The translations under genes and the position numbers were made by a program. Source: Polaromonas sp. (lineage in GTDB: Bacteria > Pseudomonadota > Gammaproteobacteria > Burkholderiales > Burkholderiaceae_C). From it: a stretch of 64,000 nucleotides of DNA. Positions 51,762-59,608 of this stretch are shown here, one piece after another. The notes below the pieces were generated by a model. The model worked only from the letters and a program-made list of their open reading frames with translations, made no database searches and was not told the DNA's origin. How positions within the stretch are numbered: position 1 is the stretch's first letter; each line of letters starts with the position of its first letter. The stretch spans positions 124,001-188,000 of the forward strand of contig NZ_JABBPE010000015.1 in assembly GCF_012927455.1 (NCBI RefSeq), in the 5' to 3' direction.

Positions 51762-52499
51762 TCAGTTGGTTCCGTCCGGTACAAACACATAGCCGATACC
51801 CCAGACAGTCTGGATGTAGCGGGGCACGGCCGCGTCCACCTCAATCAGCTTGCGCAGGCGCGACACCTGCACGTCCAGGCTGCGGTCAAACGGTTCGAAC
51901 TCGCGCCCGCGTGCCAGTTGCGCAAGCTTTTCGCGCGACAGCGGCTGGCGCGGATGGCGAACCAGGGTTTTGAGCATGGCAAATTCGCCCGTGGTCAGCG
52001 GTAACTCTTCGCCGTTTTTATGCAGGGTGCGCAGGCCCATGTCAAATGAAAACGGTCCGAAAGTAATCACCTCTTGGTCACTGGAAGGCGCGCCCGGCAC
52101 TTCGGCTGTGGGCCGGCGGCGCAGCACGGCGTGGATGCGGGCCAGCAGCTCGCGCGGGTTGAAGGGTTTGGCCAGGTAATCGTCTGCACCAACTTCCAGA
52201 CCGACGATGCGGTCCACGTCTTCGCCTTTGGCCGTCAGCATGATGATGGGGGTGCGGTCATTGGCAGCGCGCAGGCGGCGGCAGATAGACAGGCCATCCT
52301 CGCCGGGCATCATCAGGTCAAGCACGATCAGGTCGACCGCGTCGCGCAGCATGATGCGGTTCAATGCCTTGCTGTCCTCTGCAAGAATGACTTCAAATCC
52401 CTCTTGCGCCAGATAGCGGCGCAGCAGATCGCGTATGCGCGCATCGTCATCAAGAATCAGGATTTTGTCGGCACGAGCGTTGGTTGTTGCTTGGATCAT
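51762..52499 (-). CDS. ompR: OmpR-type response regulator
   Basis: A 245-residue regulator: receiver domain with ILILDDDARIRDLLRRYLAQ and phosphoacceptor Asp in DLIVLDLMMPGEDGL, PIIMLTAKGEDVDRIVGLEV, and conserved Lys in DDYLAKPFNPRELLARI; then a winged-helix output domain (PLTTGEFAMLKTLVRHPRQP, FDRSLDVQVSRLRKLIEVDA, YIQTVWGIGYVFVPDG). Transcribed before the kinase in the same direction, typical ompR-envZ order. Would control porin or envelope genes. Confidence 0.93.
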   Translation of the reverse strand: MIQATTNARADKILILDDDARIRDLLRRYLAQEGFEVILAEDSKALNRIMLRDAVDLIVLDLMMPGEDGLSICRRLRAANDRTPIIMLTAKGEDVDRIVGLEVGADDYLAKPFNPRELLARIHAVLRRRPTAEVPGAPSSDQEVITFGPFSFDMGLRTLHKNGEELPLTTGEFAMLKTLVRHPRQPLSREKLAQLARGREFEPFDRSLDVQVSRLRKLIEVDAAVPRYIQTVWGIGYVFVPDGTN

Positions 52500-52992
52500 G
52501 ATTATTTAGTTATTTGTAACAGAGCCATTTTGAAGGCTGAAATCATATGTTGTGGTTTTTTTTGAGGACTTTGACACACTGTTACAAAAGTTGCGGATGA
52601 ACGCAATTTTTGATCGAGGGGCTCGTACCCCTTGTGGGACAGCTTCTGCGCTGTCCTAAAAACCTTGAAAATGCGATGTCTGGTCGCAGCAGTTTTGTGC
52701 GGCATGCCCTTCAAAAAAAACAAAAACGGCCGGGCCGCTTGCCTTCGCGCTGCCTTGACATAATCGTTTCTTGGTCGTTGGCGTTAGCCCGGGCCGGTGC
52801 AATTCGGTGATTGTGGTGTTTCTTTGTGTGCCAAAGGGGACGAAAGAAATCAGTCGCACCTGGCCGGCTGCCGGATACTGGCGGTGCCATCAGGACCTTT
52901 GCCCCGCACCATGCGCGCTTGCACCGATGGCCGAACACTCATTTCCTCAACTTTTTTTGCTGACTTCTGACTAACCGAAAGGTCAACCTGTT
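52500..52992. other. Intergenic region upstream of ompR, with a hairpin
   Basis: About 490 bp between the divergent ompR and the SIMPL gene. It contains an ompR promoter-side AT-rich stretch (52500-52580) and a hairpin GGACAGC/GCTGTCC with a six-base loop at 52637-52656, without a T-run. I see no convincing gene; a small RNA is possible but unsupported. Confidence 0.4.
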
Positions 52993-53712
52993 GTGAATCG
53001 ATTCATCTCTACTATCAAAGTTATAGCTGCCTGCGCCCTGTTTACCTGGTCTGCAGGCTCTTTTTCCCAGCCAGCGCCGCGTGAACCGCTGCAGAACGTG
53101 GCCCAGCTCTCAGCCAGCGGCTCGGTCGAAGTGCAGCAGGACTTGCTGTCCATTTCCATGAACAGCACGCGCGACGGTGTTGATGCCACGGCCGTGCAGA
53201 GCCAGCTCAAGCAGGCACTCGATAGCGCGCTGGCCTTGGCCAAACAGGCTGCAGTGCCGGGCCAGATGGAGGTGCGCACCGGCAATTTCAGTCTGTACCC
53301 GCGTTATGGAAAAGACGGAAAAATCAACGGCTGGCAAGGCTCTACCGAGCTGGTGCTGGAAGGCAAGGACTTCCCGCGCATCACCAGTACCGCCGGCAAG
53401 ATCCAGACCCTGACCATGGGCGGTGTGAGCTTTGCCCTGAGCCGCGAACAGCGCACCAAAGTCGAGGGCGAAGCGCAAACCCTGGCGATTGAACGCTTTC
53501 GGGTCAAAGCCGGCGAGATCGCCAAAAGTTTTGGTTTTTCCAGCTACTCGTTGCGTGAGGTGTCGATCAACGCCAACGATCAGGGCTACACGCCGCGCCC
53601 TCGCGTCATGGCCATGCAGGCCAAGTCCGACATGGCGGAGTCGTCCATCCCCGTGGAGGCCGGAAAAAGCACGGTGCTCGTCACGGTGTCCGGCTCGGTG
53701 CAGATGAAGTAG
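52993..53712 (+). CDS. SIMPL-domain (DUF541) exported protein
   Basis: A 239-residue periplasmic protein starting with GTG (52993). The signal peptide (STIKVIAACALFTWSAGSFS) is encoded by DNA that aligns without gaps to the dispersed repeat. The mature SIMPL domain shows LSASGSVEVQQDLLSISMNS, MEVRTGNFSLYPRYGKDGKI, and GVSFALSREQRTKVEGEAQT, ending with STVLVTVSGSVQM. Family members (e.g. E. coli YggE) are oxidative-stress-related periplasmic proteins of uncertain mechanism. Stands between ompR (divergent) and a lipid-kinase-like gene. Confidence 0.9.
   Translation: MNRFISTIKVIAACALFTWSAGSFSQPAPREPLQNVAQLSASGSVEVQQDLLSISMNSTRDGVDATAVQSQLKQALDSALALAKQAAVPGQMEVRTGNFSLYPRYGKDGKINGWQGSTELVLEGKDFPRITSTAGKIQTLTMGGVSFALSREQRTKVEGEAQTLAIERFRVKAGEIAKSFGFSSYSLREVSINANDQGYTPRPRVMAMQAKSDMAESSIPVEAGKSTVLVTVSGSVQMK
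53011..53066 (+). repeat. Dispersed repeat, copy 15, within the SIMPL coding sequence
   Basis: ACTATCAAAGTTATAGCTGC, CTGCGCCCTGTTTACC, TGGTCTGCAGGCTCTTTTT. Against copy 11 it aligns over ~56 bases without a gap at roughly 70-75 percent identity by eye. It codes for the hydrophobic part of the signal peptide. Confidence 0.7.
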
Positions 53713-53848
53713 TGCGGCTTGGCGCGGCGCCTGCAACAACAGACGCGCTTACTCGGGTGCGTCCAACTGCCACGGTCAGATTGGATGCACGGGCCGAATG
53801 GGTGCTCGGCTGACAGACCCCCAGCGTGGCCGCGCTTATGCTTTCTGC

Positions 53849-54829
53849 ATGAATACCGTTGACCCTTTCGCGCAAGACGCCGCACGCAGCGGGCCATTGT
53901 TCGTGGTGCTTAACGCGGGCTCGGGCCGCCACCAAAAGGGCTCTCAACAGCAGGTAATGGCGCAGGTCTTCAGCCAGGCCGGGCGCGAGTTCGAGTTTTT
54001 GCACATCAAGGATACCGCCCACATCAACGAAATTGCCAATAGTGCGGTTGCTTTGGCGCAGGCACGACGCGGCGTGGTGGTGGCGGCTGGCGGGGACGGC
54101 ACCATTAGTGCAGTGGCCGGCGCCGTACTTGGCAGTGGCTGCCCTTTTGGCGTCTTGCCCGAGGGGACCTTCAATTATTTTGGCCGTGACAATGCGATTC
54201 CGCAAGATACCGAGGCGGCGGCCCGCGCGCTTCTCGGCGCCAGCATCACGCCGGTACAGGTCGGGCAGGTCAACGGGCGGGTATTTCTGGTCAATGCCAG
54301 TGTGGGCCTGTATCCGCAATTGCTGGAAGACCGGGAGGCCTGGAAGAAAAAGTGGGGGCGCAGCCGCATTGTGGCGTTTGTCTCAGGAATTGCGACGCTG
54401 CTGAAGTGGCGCAAGCAACTGCATCTGAACATCGAGTCGGCCGGTCAAACGGCGACCCTGCGCACGCCCACGCTGTTCGTCGGCAATAACCGGTTGCAGC
54501 TAGCCCGAGTCGGCATTGACGAAAAGGAAGTCAAGGCGCTGCAAGCTGGCGAACTGGCCGGCATCGTGGTGCGACCGATTGGCTCGCTGGCGATGCTGGG
54601 ATTGCTGCTGCGCGGCGTGTTGGGGCGGCTGGGCGATGCTGATCATGTCAGCAGCTTTTCCTTCCGCCGCCTGACCGTGACGCCGAAACTCCGGAAACGC
54701 CGCAATCGCATCAAGGTGGCCACCGATGGCGAGACCGTCTGGATGCAGCCGCCGCTGCTGTTTCAGGTGGCAGCCGAGCCCTTGCTGTTGCTAGTTCCCG
54801 CGCCAGCTGACCGGGCCGAAGTGGCCTGA
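53849..54829 (+). CDS. Diacylglycerol/lipid kinase family protein (YegS-like)
   Basis: A 326-residue protein of the DAGK catalytic family: FVVLNAGSGRHQKG (nucleotide-binding start), VVAAGGDGTISAVAGAVLGS (the GGDGT motif), FGVLPEGTFNYFGRDNAIPQ (normally LPxGTxNDFAR; here GTFNYFGRD), and NASVGLYPQLL. Phosphorylates diacylglycerol, sphingoid base or phosphatidylglycerol in homologues; substrate unknown here. ATG 53849 is taken from homology. Next gene follows after 7 bp, so they are likely cotranscribed. Confidence 0.85.
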   Translation: MNTVDPFAQDAARSGPLFVVLNAGSGRHQKGSQQQVMAQVFSQAGREFEFLHIKDTAHINEIANSAVALAQARRGVVVAAGGDGTISAVAGAVLGSGCPFGVLPEGTFNYFGRDNAIPQDTEAAARALLGASITPVQVGQVNGRVFLVNASVGLYPQLLEDREAWKKKWGRSRIVAFVSGIATLLKWRKQLHLNIESAGQTATLRTPTLFVGNNRLQLARVGIDEKEVKALQAGELAGIVVRPIGSLAMLGLLLRGVLGRLGDADHVSSFSFRRLTVTPKLRKRRNRIKVATDGETVWMQPPLLFQVAAEPLLLLVPAPADRAEVA

Positions 54830-54836
54830 ACCTTCT

Positions 54837-55658
54837 ATGCGGAGCTTGCTGCACATTTCAGACCCACATTTCGGTACCGCGCTGCCGCTGGTGATGGAGG
54901 CGTTGTTTCAGCTGGCACAGGCGCAACGCCCCGACATTCTGGTGCTGTCGGGCGACATCACGCAGCGCGCGGGCGCTACGCAGTTCAGTGAGGCAAGAGC
55001 ATTTTGCGACCGCCTGGGGATCCCGCGCATGCTGTCGTTGCCGGGAAATCATGACATTCCCCTGTTCAACCCCTTCCAAAGGTTGTGCAGCCCATATGCG
55101 CGCTACTTGCGTGCCTTTGGTCCGGATCTGGAAAGCGCTTTGCAGACGCCCTGGCTGCGCATGGTCAGTGTCAAAACCACGCGGCGCTGGCGCCATAAAA
55201 ACGGCGAGGTGTCGGCCTCGCAGATAGCGCGGGTAGTGGCTGACCTGCAGAAGGCGGAGCCCGGGCAGTTGCGCGTGGTGGTGGTGCACCAGCCGGTGTA
55301 TGTTTTGCGCGCCGAAGATGAGCATGACCGCCTGCGCGGCTGGGAAGCTGCGGTGCGCGCCTGGGCGGCCGCCGGGGCCGACATCGTGATGGGGGGGCAC
55401 ATTCACCTGCCGTACGTGAGCGAGCTGTCATCCTGCGTGGCTGGCCTGGGTAGGCGCATCTGGTGCGTGCAGGCGGGCACCGCACTTTCGTCGCGGGTGC
55501 GCCAGGAGGCGCCCAACTCGGTGAACCTGCTGCGCTATGACGCTGGCAGCCTGCCGCAGCAGTGCCAGTTGCAGCGTTGGGACTACCGCGCGGCGACAGG
55601 GCGGTTTGAGGTGGTGCAAACCAGCGCATTGCTGCTGGACCGCGCGAATGGTCCTTAA
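54837..55658 (+). CDS. Calcineurin-like metallophosphoesterase
   Basis: A 273-residue phosphoesterase with all five metal motifs: HISDPHFG (Asp-x-His), DILVLSGDITQRAG (GDxxx), LPGNHDIPLF (GNHD), VVVVHQPVYV (H), and VMGGHIHLPY (GHxH). It is like the cAMP/nucleotide phosphodiesterase (CpdA-related) or lipid pyrophosphatase groups, but the substrate is unclear. It starts 7 bp after the lipid-kinase-like gene and ends before a strong terminator, so both form one transcription unit. Confidence 0.88.
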   Translation: MRSLLHISDPHFGTALPLVMEALFQLAQAQRPDILVLSGDITQRAGATQFSEARAFCDRLGIPRMLSLPGNHDIPLFNPFQRLCSPYARYLRAFGPDLESALQTPWLRMVSVKTTRRWRHKNGEVSASQIARVVADLQKAEPGQLRVVVVHQPVYVLRAEDEHDRLRGWEAAVRAWAAAGADIVMGGHIHLPYVSELSSCVAGLGRRIWCVQAGTALSSRVRQEAPNSVNLLRYDAGSLPQQCQLQRWDYRAATGRFEVVQTSALLLDRANGP

Positions 55659-55719
55659 ACTAGACGGGTCCGGGCGGCGGAGGGATTGACTTGGCCAAGC
55701 TGGTTTCACTTAGGAATGC

Positions 55720-55768
55720 GGCCCTGGCCCATACAGTACGGGCGCAATACGCTACTAATTTAATAGCA
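55720..55768 (-). repeat. Dispersed ~55-bp repeat, copy 16 (reverse orientation)
   Basis: On the minus strand: GCTATTAAATTAGTAGCGTA, TTGCGCCCGTACTG, TATGGGCCAGGGCC. It is one of only two copies found in reverse orientation, between the phosphoesterase gene and its terminator. Confidence 0.8.
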
Positions 55769-55771
55769 AAA

Positions 55772-55802
55772 AAGTCTGCAACCCATTGGTTTGCAGACTT
55801 TG
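55772..55802. terminator. Bidirectional terminator hairpin
   Basis: AAAGTCTGCAA and TTGCAGACTTT pair perfectly (11 bp) around a nine-base loop, with A-rich and T-rich flanks. It lies between the rightward phosphoesterase gene and the leftward outer-membrane gene, so it serves both transcription units. Confidence 0.85.
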
Positions 55803-55834
55803 TATCGGGCGGCGCTGGGGGCGCGCTCTGAGCG

Positions 55835-56428
55835 CTAGAACCGGTAGCGCAGGCCGGCTGTGGCTGCGCTCACGCGGTCGCGCCCGCTGCCGGGGAATTT
55901 CAGGTCATAGGCGTCGTACTGCAGCACGGCCGACCAGTTGGGGTTGAAGGTGTATTCGGCGCCCAGACCGTAAGACACCCCAAAGCCGCTTTCGTTACCA
56001 GCCACGATGCCCGACCCGGGCGCGGAACTCACGTCGGTTCGGCCGTAGGTGGTGCCTAATTTGCCCAGCAGGTTGAACGAAGAGCCCACTGGCAATTTGC
56101 CGACCAGGCTCAGGTTCGCGCCCGCCGCCTTGGTGTTGCCGCCTGCCCGGTTGATTTTGCCCAAATTGGTATAGCCCAGTTCAAGGCCCAGGTTGGGGTT
56201 GAAGTAGCTCCCGGCATAAATGCTGTACACCGTGTCCCGCTTGTCGGACGTGAAATTTCCGATGCCACTGCCCAGTGAAAAGTCGGACTTGCCGGCGTTC
56301 AGTCCCACATAGCTGGCGCCCGGCGCGTAGAGGGAGTAGTTGCCGCTCTGGGCCTGCGCACCGGTGGCGGCCGCCAATGCGGCGAGCGCCAAAAGGGTAG
56401 CTGACAAGGTTCGAGTGAGTGAGTGCAT
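55835..56428 (-). CDS. Outer-membrane beta-barrel protein (OmpA/porin-like, 8-stranded)
   Basis: A 197-residue protein with a signal peptide (MHSLTRTLSATLLALAALAA, cleaved near AQA) followed by alternating barrel strands (SYVGLNAGKSDFSL, GLELGYTNLGKINRAG, GFGVSYGLGAEYTFNPNWSA, VLQYDAYDLKF) and a terminal strand ending AGLRYRF with C-terminal Phe, as required for BAM insertion. Size fits an eight-stranded barrel with no periplasmic domain. Function unknown; single-gene unit ending at the terminator. Start ATG 56428 is followed by the signal; the extension to 56461 is not needed. Confidence 0.85.
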   Translation of the reverse strand: MHSLTRTLSATLLALAALAAATGAQAQSGNYSLYAPGASYVGLNAGKSDFSLGSGIGNFTSDKRDTVYSIYAGSYFNPNLGLELGYTNLGKINRAGGNTKAAGANLSLVGKLPVGSSFNLLGKLGTTYGRTDVSSAPGSGIVAGNESGFGVSYGLGAEYTFNPNWSAVLQYDAYDLKFPGSGRDRVSAATAGLRYRF

Positions 56429-56678
56429 GGTGCTTCCTTCAATGGATAAAGTTGCCGACACCTCAAGGGAAAAGCTCTTTTTTTTGCTTTTTAACTTTTA
56501 TTCTAGAGCAGTAAAGCCAGTGTGGCTATGGGTACAAGACGTAAAAAACTATGGGAAAAAGGGAGATTTTCAAAATGACAGGTCGGGGTAAATGGCGGAG
56601 TTTTAAACTCGGTTTCCGGCTCAAAATTTAAAAGTGACGCCTGTGTACGCGCTTAAGTGCTGCTGCTAAAGTTGCGCT

Positions 56679-57524
56679 ATGCAGTTCATCACCCACAAGC
56701 CTGGGCATACCGCTCTGGTACTCGATTCGCCGCACAGCGGGACCATCTATCCGCCGGACTTTCTGCCTGCTTGCGATATGGCCACCTTGCGTCGCGCCGA
56801 GGACACGCATGTCGAAAAACTCTACGACTTCGCCCCCGCCTTGGGCGTTCATTGGGTTGAAGCGCATTTTCCACGCAGCTATCTGGACGCCAACCGCAAC
56901 ACGACCGAAATCGACATTTCCCTGTTTGACGCGCTCTGGCCGGACCCGGTGGAGACCGACCCCGCCATCCTCTCCAAGGTTCGCCTCGGCAAAGGGCTGG
57001 TCTGGCGCACCACCGACGAAGGCGCGCCGATTTACGCGCGCAAGCTCGGGGTGCCCGAGGTGCAGGGGCGCATCGAACAGTGCTGGAAGCCTTACCACGC
57101 GGCTGTGGCGCGTGCCATTGATGCTGCCCATTTGCAGCACGGCTACAGCATCCACATCAACTGCCACTCGATGCCGGCTATTGCGTCTGGCAGCGCCACC
57201 GACTTTCCGGGTGAGGCGCATGCGGACTTTGTGGTGGGCGATCGGGGCGGCAGTACGGCCAGCGTGGCGTTGTCCGATCTGGTGTGCCAGCACTTGCGCG
57301 CACGGGGTTACAACGTGTCATACAACCACCCCTACAAGGGTGTGGAGCTGGTACGCAGGTACGGCAACCCGGCCGGGCAGCGGCACAGCCTGCAGTTGGA
57401 AATCAACCGCAAGCTCTATATGAACGAAGAGACGCTGGCGCTGACGCCGGGTTTCGGGCCCCTGAAGGACACGTTGCGTACGCTGGTGGAGGTGCTTCTG
57501 AAAACCGATCCCCGTGCGCTTTGA
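56679..57524 (+). CDS. N-formylglutamate amidohydrolase (HutG-like)
   Basis: A 281-residue protein of the N-formylglutamate amidohydrolase family: LVLDSPHSGTIYPPDF, RRAEDTHVEKLYDFAPALGV, HFPRSYLDANRNTTEIDISL, SIHINCHSMPAIASG (metal ligands), and SYNHPYKGVELVRRYGNPAG, QLEINRKLYMNEETLAL. It hydrolyses N-formyl-L-glutamate to glutamate and formate in histidine degradation, or related N-formyl amino acids. No hut genes are nearby. The next gene lies 48 bp downstream. Confidence 0.9.
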   Translation: MQFITHKPGHTALVLDSPHSGTIYPPDFLPACDMATLRRAEDTHVEKLYDFAPALGVHWVEAHFPRSYLDANRNTTEIDISLFDALWPDPVETDPAILSKVRLGKGLVWRTTDEGAPIYARKLGVPEVQGRIEQCWKPYHAAVARAIDAAHLQHGYSIHINCHSMPAIASGSATDFPGEAHADFVVGDRGGSTASVALSDLVCQHLRARGYNVSYNHPYKGVELVRRYGNPAGQRHSLQLEINRKLYMNEETLALTPGFGPLKDTLRTLVEVLLKTDPRAL

Positions 57525-57572
57525 ATTGTTTTTCGGGCGGCGTAAATAACTCAAAGTCTTGGGGACTGTTGA

Positions 57573-58667
57573 ATGGATCAGATGGATTGCGTGGTGATAG
57601 GCGCGGGCGTTGTGGGGCTGGCGGTGGCGCGCGCCCTGGCGCTGCAGGGCAGGGAAGTGATGGTGCTGGAAGCTGCGCCGGCGATTGGCATCGGCACCAG
57701 TTCGCGCAACAGCGAGGTCATTCATTCGGGCATTTATTACGCGGAAGGCTCACTCAAGGCCAGCTTGTGCGTGGCGGGCAAGGCGATGCTGTACGACTAT
57801 TGCGCCGCGCGTGGCATTGGTCATAGCCGTTGCAGCAAGCTGATCGTGGCCACCAGCGACGCGCAGGTGGCGCAGTTGCACGGCATGCTGGCCAAGGCGG
57901 TGGCCAATGGCGTGCATGACCTGGTGCTGCTGACGCGCGAGCAGGCCAGGGCGCTGGAGCCGCAACTCGAATGCTTGGCCGCGCTGCATTCACCCGGCAC
58001 GGGCATTGTCGACAGCCATGCGTTGATGCTGGCGTTGCAGGGGGATCTGCACAACGCCGGTGGTTTGGTAGTGCTAAATACGCCGCTAGCCCAAGCAGAA
58101 TGTGCGCAAGGTGCTATCACTTTGATAGCGAAAGACGGCACTGAATTGCAGGCTAACATCGTGGTCAACGCGGCAGGCCTGCATGCCCAGGTGCTGGCCC
58201 GGCGCTTTGCCGGACTGGCTGCGCAGTTTGTGCCGCCCAGCCATTACGCCAAGGGCAATTACTTCACCCTCACGGGCCGTTCACCTTTCAGTCGCCTGAT
58301 TTATCCGGTGCCGGAGGCCGCAGGCCTGGGCGTTCATATGACGATCGACTTGGCGCGCCAGGCCAAGTTTGGTCCCGATGTGCAGTGGGTCGACTCGCCC
58401 GACGATTTGCTGGTGGACCCGGCGCGTGGGGATGCGTTTTATGCGGAAGTGCGCAAGTACTGGCCAGCGCTGCCTGATGGCGCCCTGATGGCGGGCTACG
58501 CCGGCATACGCCCGAAAATCCAGGCACCCGGCGAGCCGGCCCGGGACTTTCTGATTCAGGGCCCGGCCGTGCACGGTGTACCCGGGCTGGTCAATCTGTT
58601 TGGTATTGAATCGCCGGGGCTCACGAGTTCCCTGGCGATTGGTAAGTACGTCTGTCAGTTGGTCTGA
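57573..58667 (+). CDS. FAD-dependent oxidoreductase, L-2-hydroxyglutarate oxidase-like
   Basis: A 364-residue DAO-family flavoprotein: FAD-binding [40 protein letters not shown] (typical LhgO signature), [20 protein letters not shown], and a C-terminal [20 protein letters not shown] and [20 protein letters not shown]. LhgO oxidises L-2-hydroxyglutarate to 2-oxoglutarate with electrons passed to the quinone pool; E. coli LhgO is of this kind. Residues around [20 protein letters not shown] are encoded by a reverse copy of the dispersed repeat. It faces the convergent 3-hydroxybutyrate dehydrogenase gene. Confidence 0.88.
   Translation: MDQMDCVVIGAGVVGLAVARALALQGREVMVLEAAPAIGIGTSSRNSEVIHSGIYYAEGSLKASLCVAGKAMLYDYCAARGIGHSRCSKLIVATSDAQVAQLHGMLAKAVANGVHDLVLLTREQARALEPQLECLAALHSPGTGIVDSHALMLALQGDLHNAGGLVVLNTPLAQAECAQGAITLIAKDGTELQANIVVNAAGLHAQVLARRFAGLAAQFVPPSHYAKGNYFTLTGRSPFSRLIYPVPEAAGLGVHMTIDLARQAKFGPDVQWVDSPDDLLVDPARGDAFYAEVRKYWPALPDGALMAGYAGIRPKIQAPGEPARDFLIQGPAVHGVPGLVNLFGIESPGLTSSLAIGKYVCQLV
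58073..58129 (-). repeat. Dispersed repeat, copy 17, within the oxidoreductase coding sequence
   Basis: On the minus strand: GCTATCAAAGTGATAGCACC, TTGCGCACATTCTG, CTTGGGCTAGCGGCGTATTT. It matches the consensus over ~55 bases and stays in frame with the surrounding gene. Confidence 0.7.
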
Positions 58668-58683
58668 ACCGGGCAGAATTGGT

Positions 58684-59466
58684 TTATTGCGCGACCCAGC
58701 CGCCGTCCATGTTCCAGGCCACGCCGCGCACATTGTTGCCGGCGGGGGAGCAGAAAAATACCGCCAGTGCGCCCAGTTCTTCGGGCGTGGTGAATTGCAG
58801 CGAAGGTTCTTTCTCACCCAGCAGTTGCTGCGTCGCCGCGTCAATCGAAATGCCGCCCGCTGCGGCCCTTGCATCCACCTGTTTTTGCACCAGCGGCGTC
58901 AGTACCCAGCCCGGACAGATGGCGTTGCAGGTCACGCCGGTGGTGGCGTTTTCCAGGGCGGTGACCTTGGTCAGCCCAACGATGCCGTGCTTGGCGGCCA
59001 CGTAGGCCGATTTTTCCGGCGAGCCGACCAGACCGTGCGCCGACGCGATGTTGATGATGCGGCCCCAGCCTTTGCCCTTGTCGGCCGCCAGCATGGCGGG
59101 CAGCGCCAGTCGGGTGGCATGAAAGGCGCTGCTCAGGTTGATAGCGATCACGGCGTCCCATTTTTCAACCGGGAAGTTTTCGATTCGGGCGACATGCTGA
59201 ATGCCCGCGTTGTTGACCAGAATGTCAACTTGGCCGAACTGCGCCGCGGCAAACTTCATCATGTCTTCGATGTCGGCGGGCTTGCTCATGTCGGCGCCGT
59301 GGTACGCCACTTGCACGCCCAGCGTAGCAATTTCGGCCTTGGGACCCTCCACATCACCAAAACCATTCAGAACGATGTTGGCGCCCTGTGCGGCCAGTGC
59401 TTTCGCAATGCCCAAGCCGATACCACTGGTGGAGCCGGTGACGAGCGCTGTTTTACCTTTGAGCAT
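58684..59466 (-). CDS. bdhA: 3-hydroxybutyrate dehydrogenase (SDR family)
   Basis: A 260-residue short-chain dehydrogenase: TGSTSGIGLGIAKAL (cofactor motif), LVNNAGIQHVA, SAHGLVGSPEKSAYVAAKHG (catalytic Ser, Tyr-x-x-x-Lys), and VTCNAICPGWVLTPLVQKQV. These are characteristic of bacterial D-3-hydroxybutyrate dehydrogenase, NAD-dependent oxidation of (R)-3-hydroxybutyrate to acetoacetate in PHB turnover. It converges on the oxidoreductase gene. Fits with the phaR gene further right (PHB metabolism). Confidence 0.9.
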   Translation of the reverse strand: MLKGKTALVTGSTSGIGLGIAKALAAQGANIVLNGFGDVEGPKAEIATLGVQVAYHGADMSKPADIEDMMKFAAAQFGQVDILVNNAGIQHVARIENFPVEKWDAVIAINLSSAFHATRLALPAMLAADKGKGWGRIINIASAHGLVGSPEKSAYVAAKHGIVGLTKVTALENATTGVTCNAICPGWVLTPLVQKQVDARAAAGGISIDAATQQLLGEKEPSLQFTTPEELGALAVFFCSPAGNNVRGVAWNMDGGWVAQ

Positions 59467-59608
59467 GAAATTTCTCCGGATGACTTACGATGGTTGAAGT
59501 GAAATTTGGGCCGCTTCTGCGAATGACGCGCTTCCCAAAAAAAATTGTCGACGTGATTATCAAGCCTTCTCAAAGCCCATCAACCAATTTATGCGGATTG
59601 CCTGCACC

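Noticed and set aside
52637-52656. Hairpin GGACAGC/GCTGTCC as a terminator or sRNA
   Set aside because: No T-tract and no adjacent transcription end; kept only as a note in the intergenic entry.
5258-58129. Dispersed repeats as a CRISPR array or insertion sequences
   Set aside because: They are kilobases apart with no spacers, carry no transposase and lack target-site duplications that I can see.
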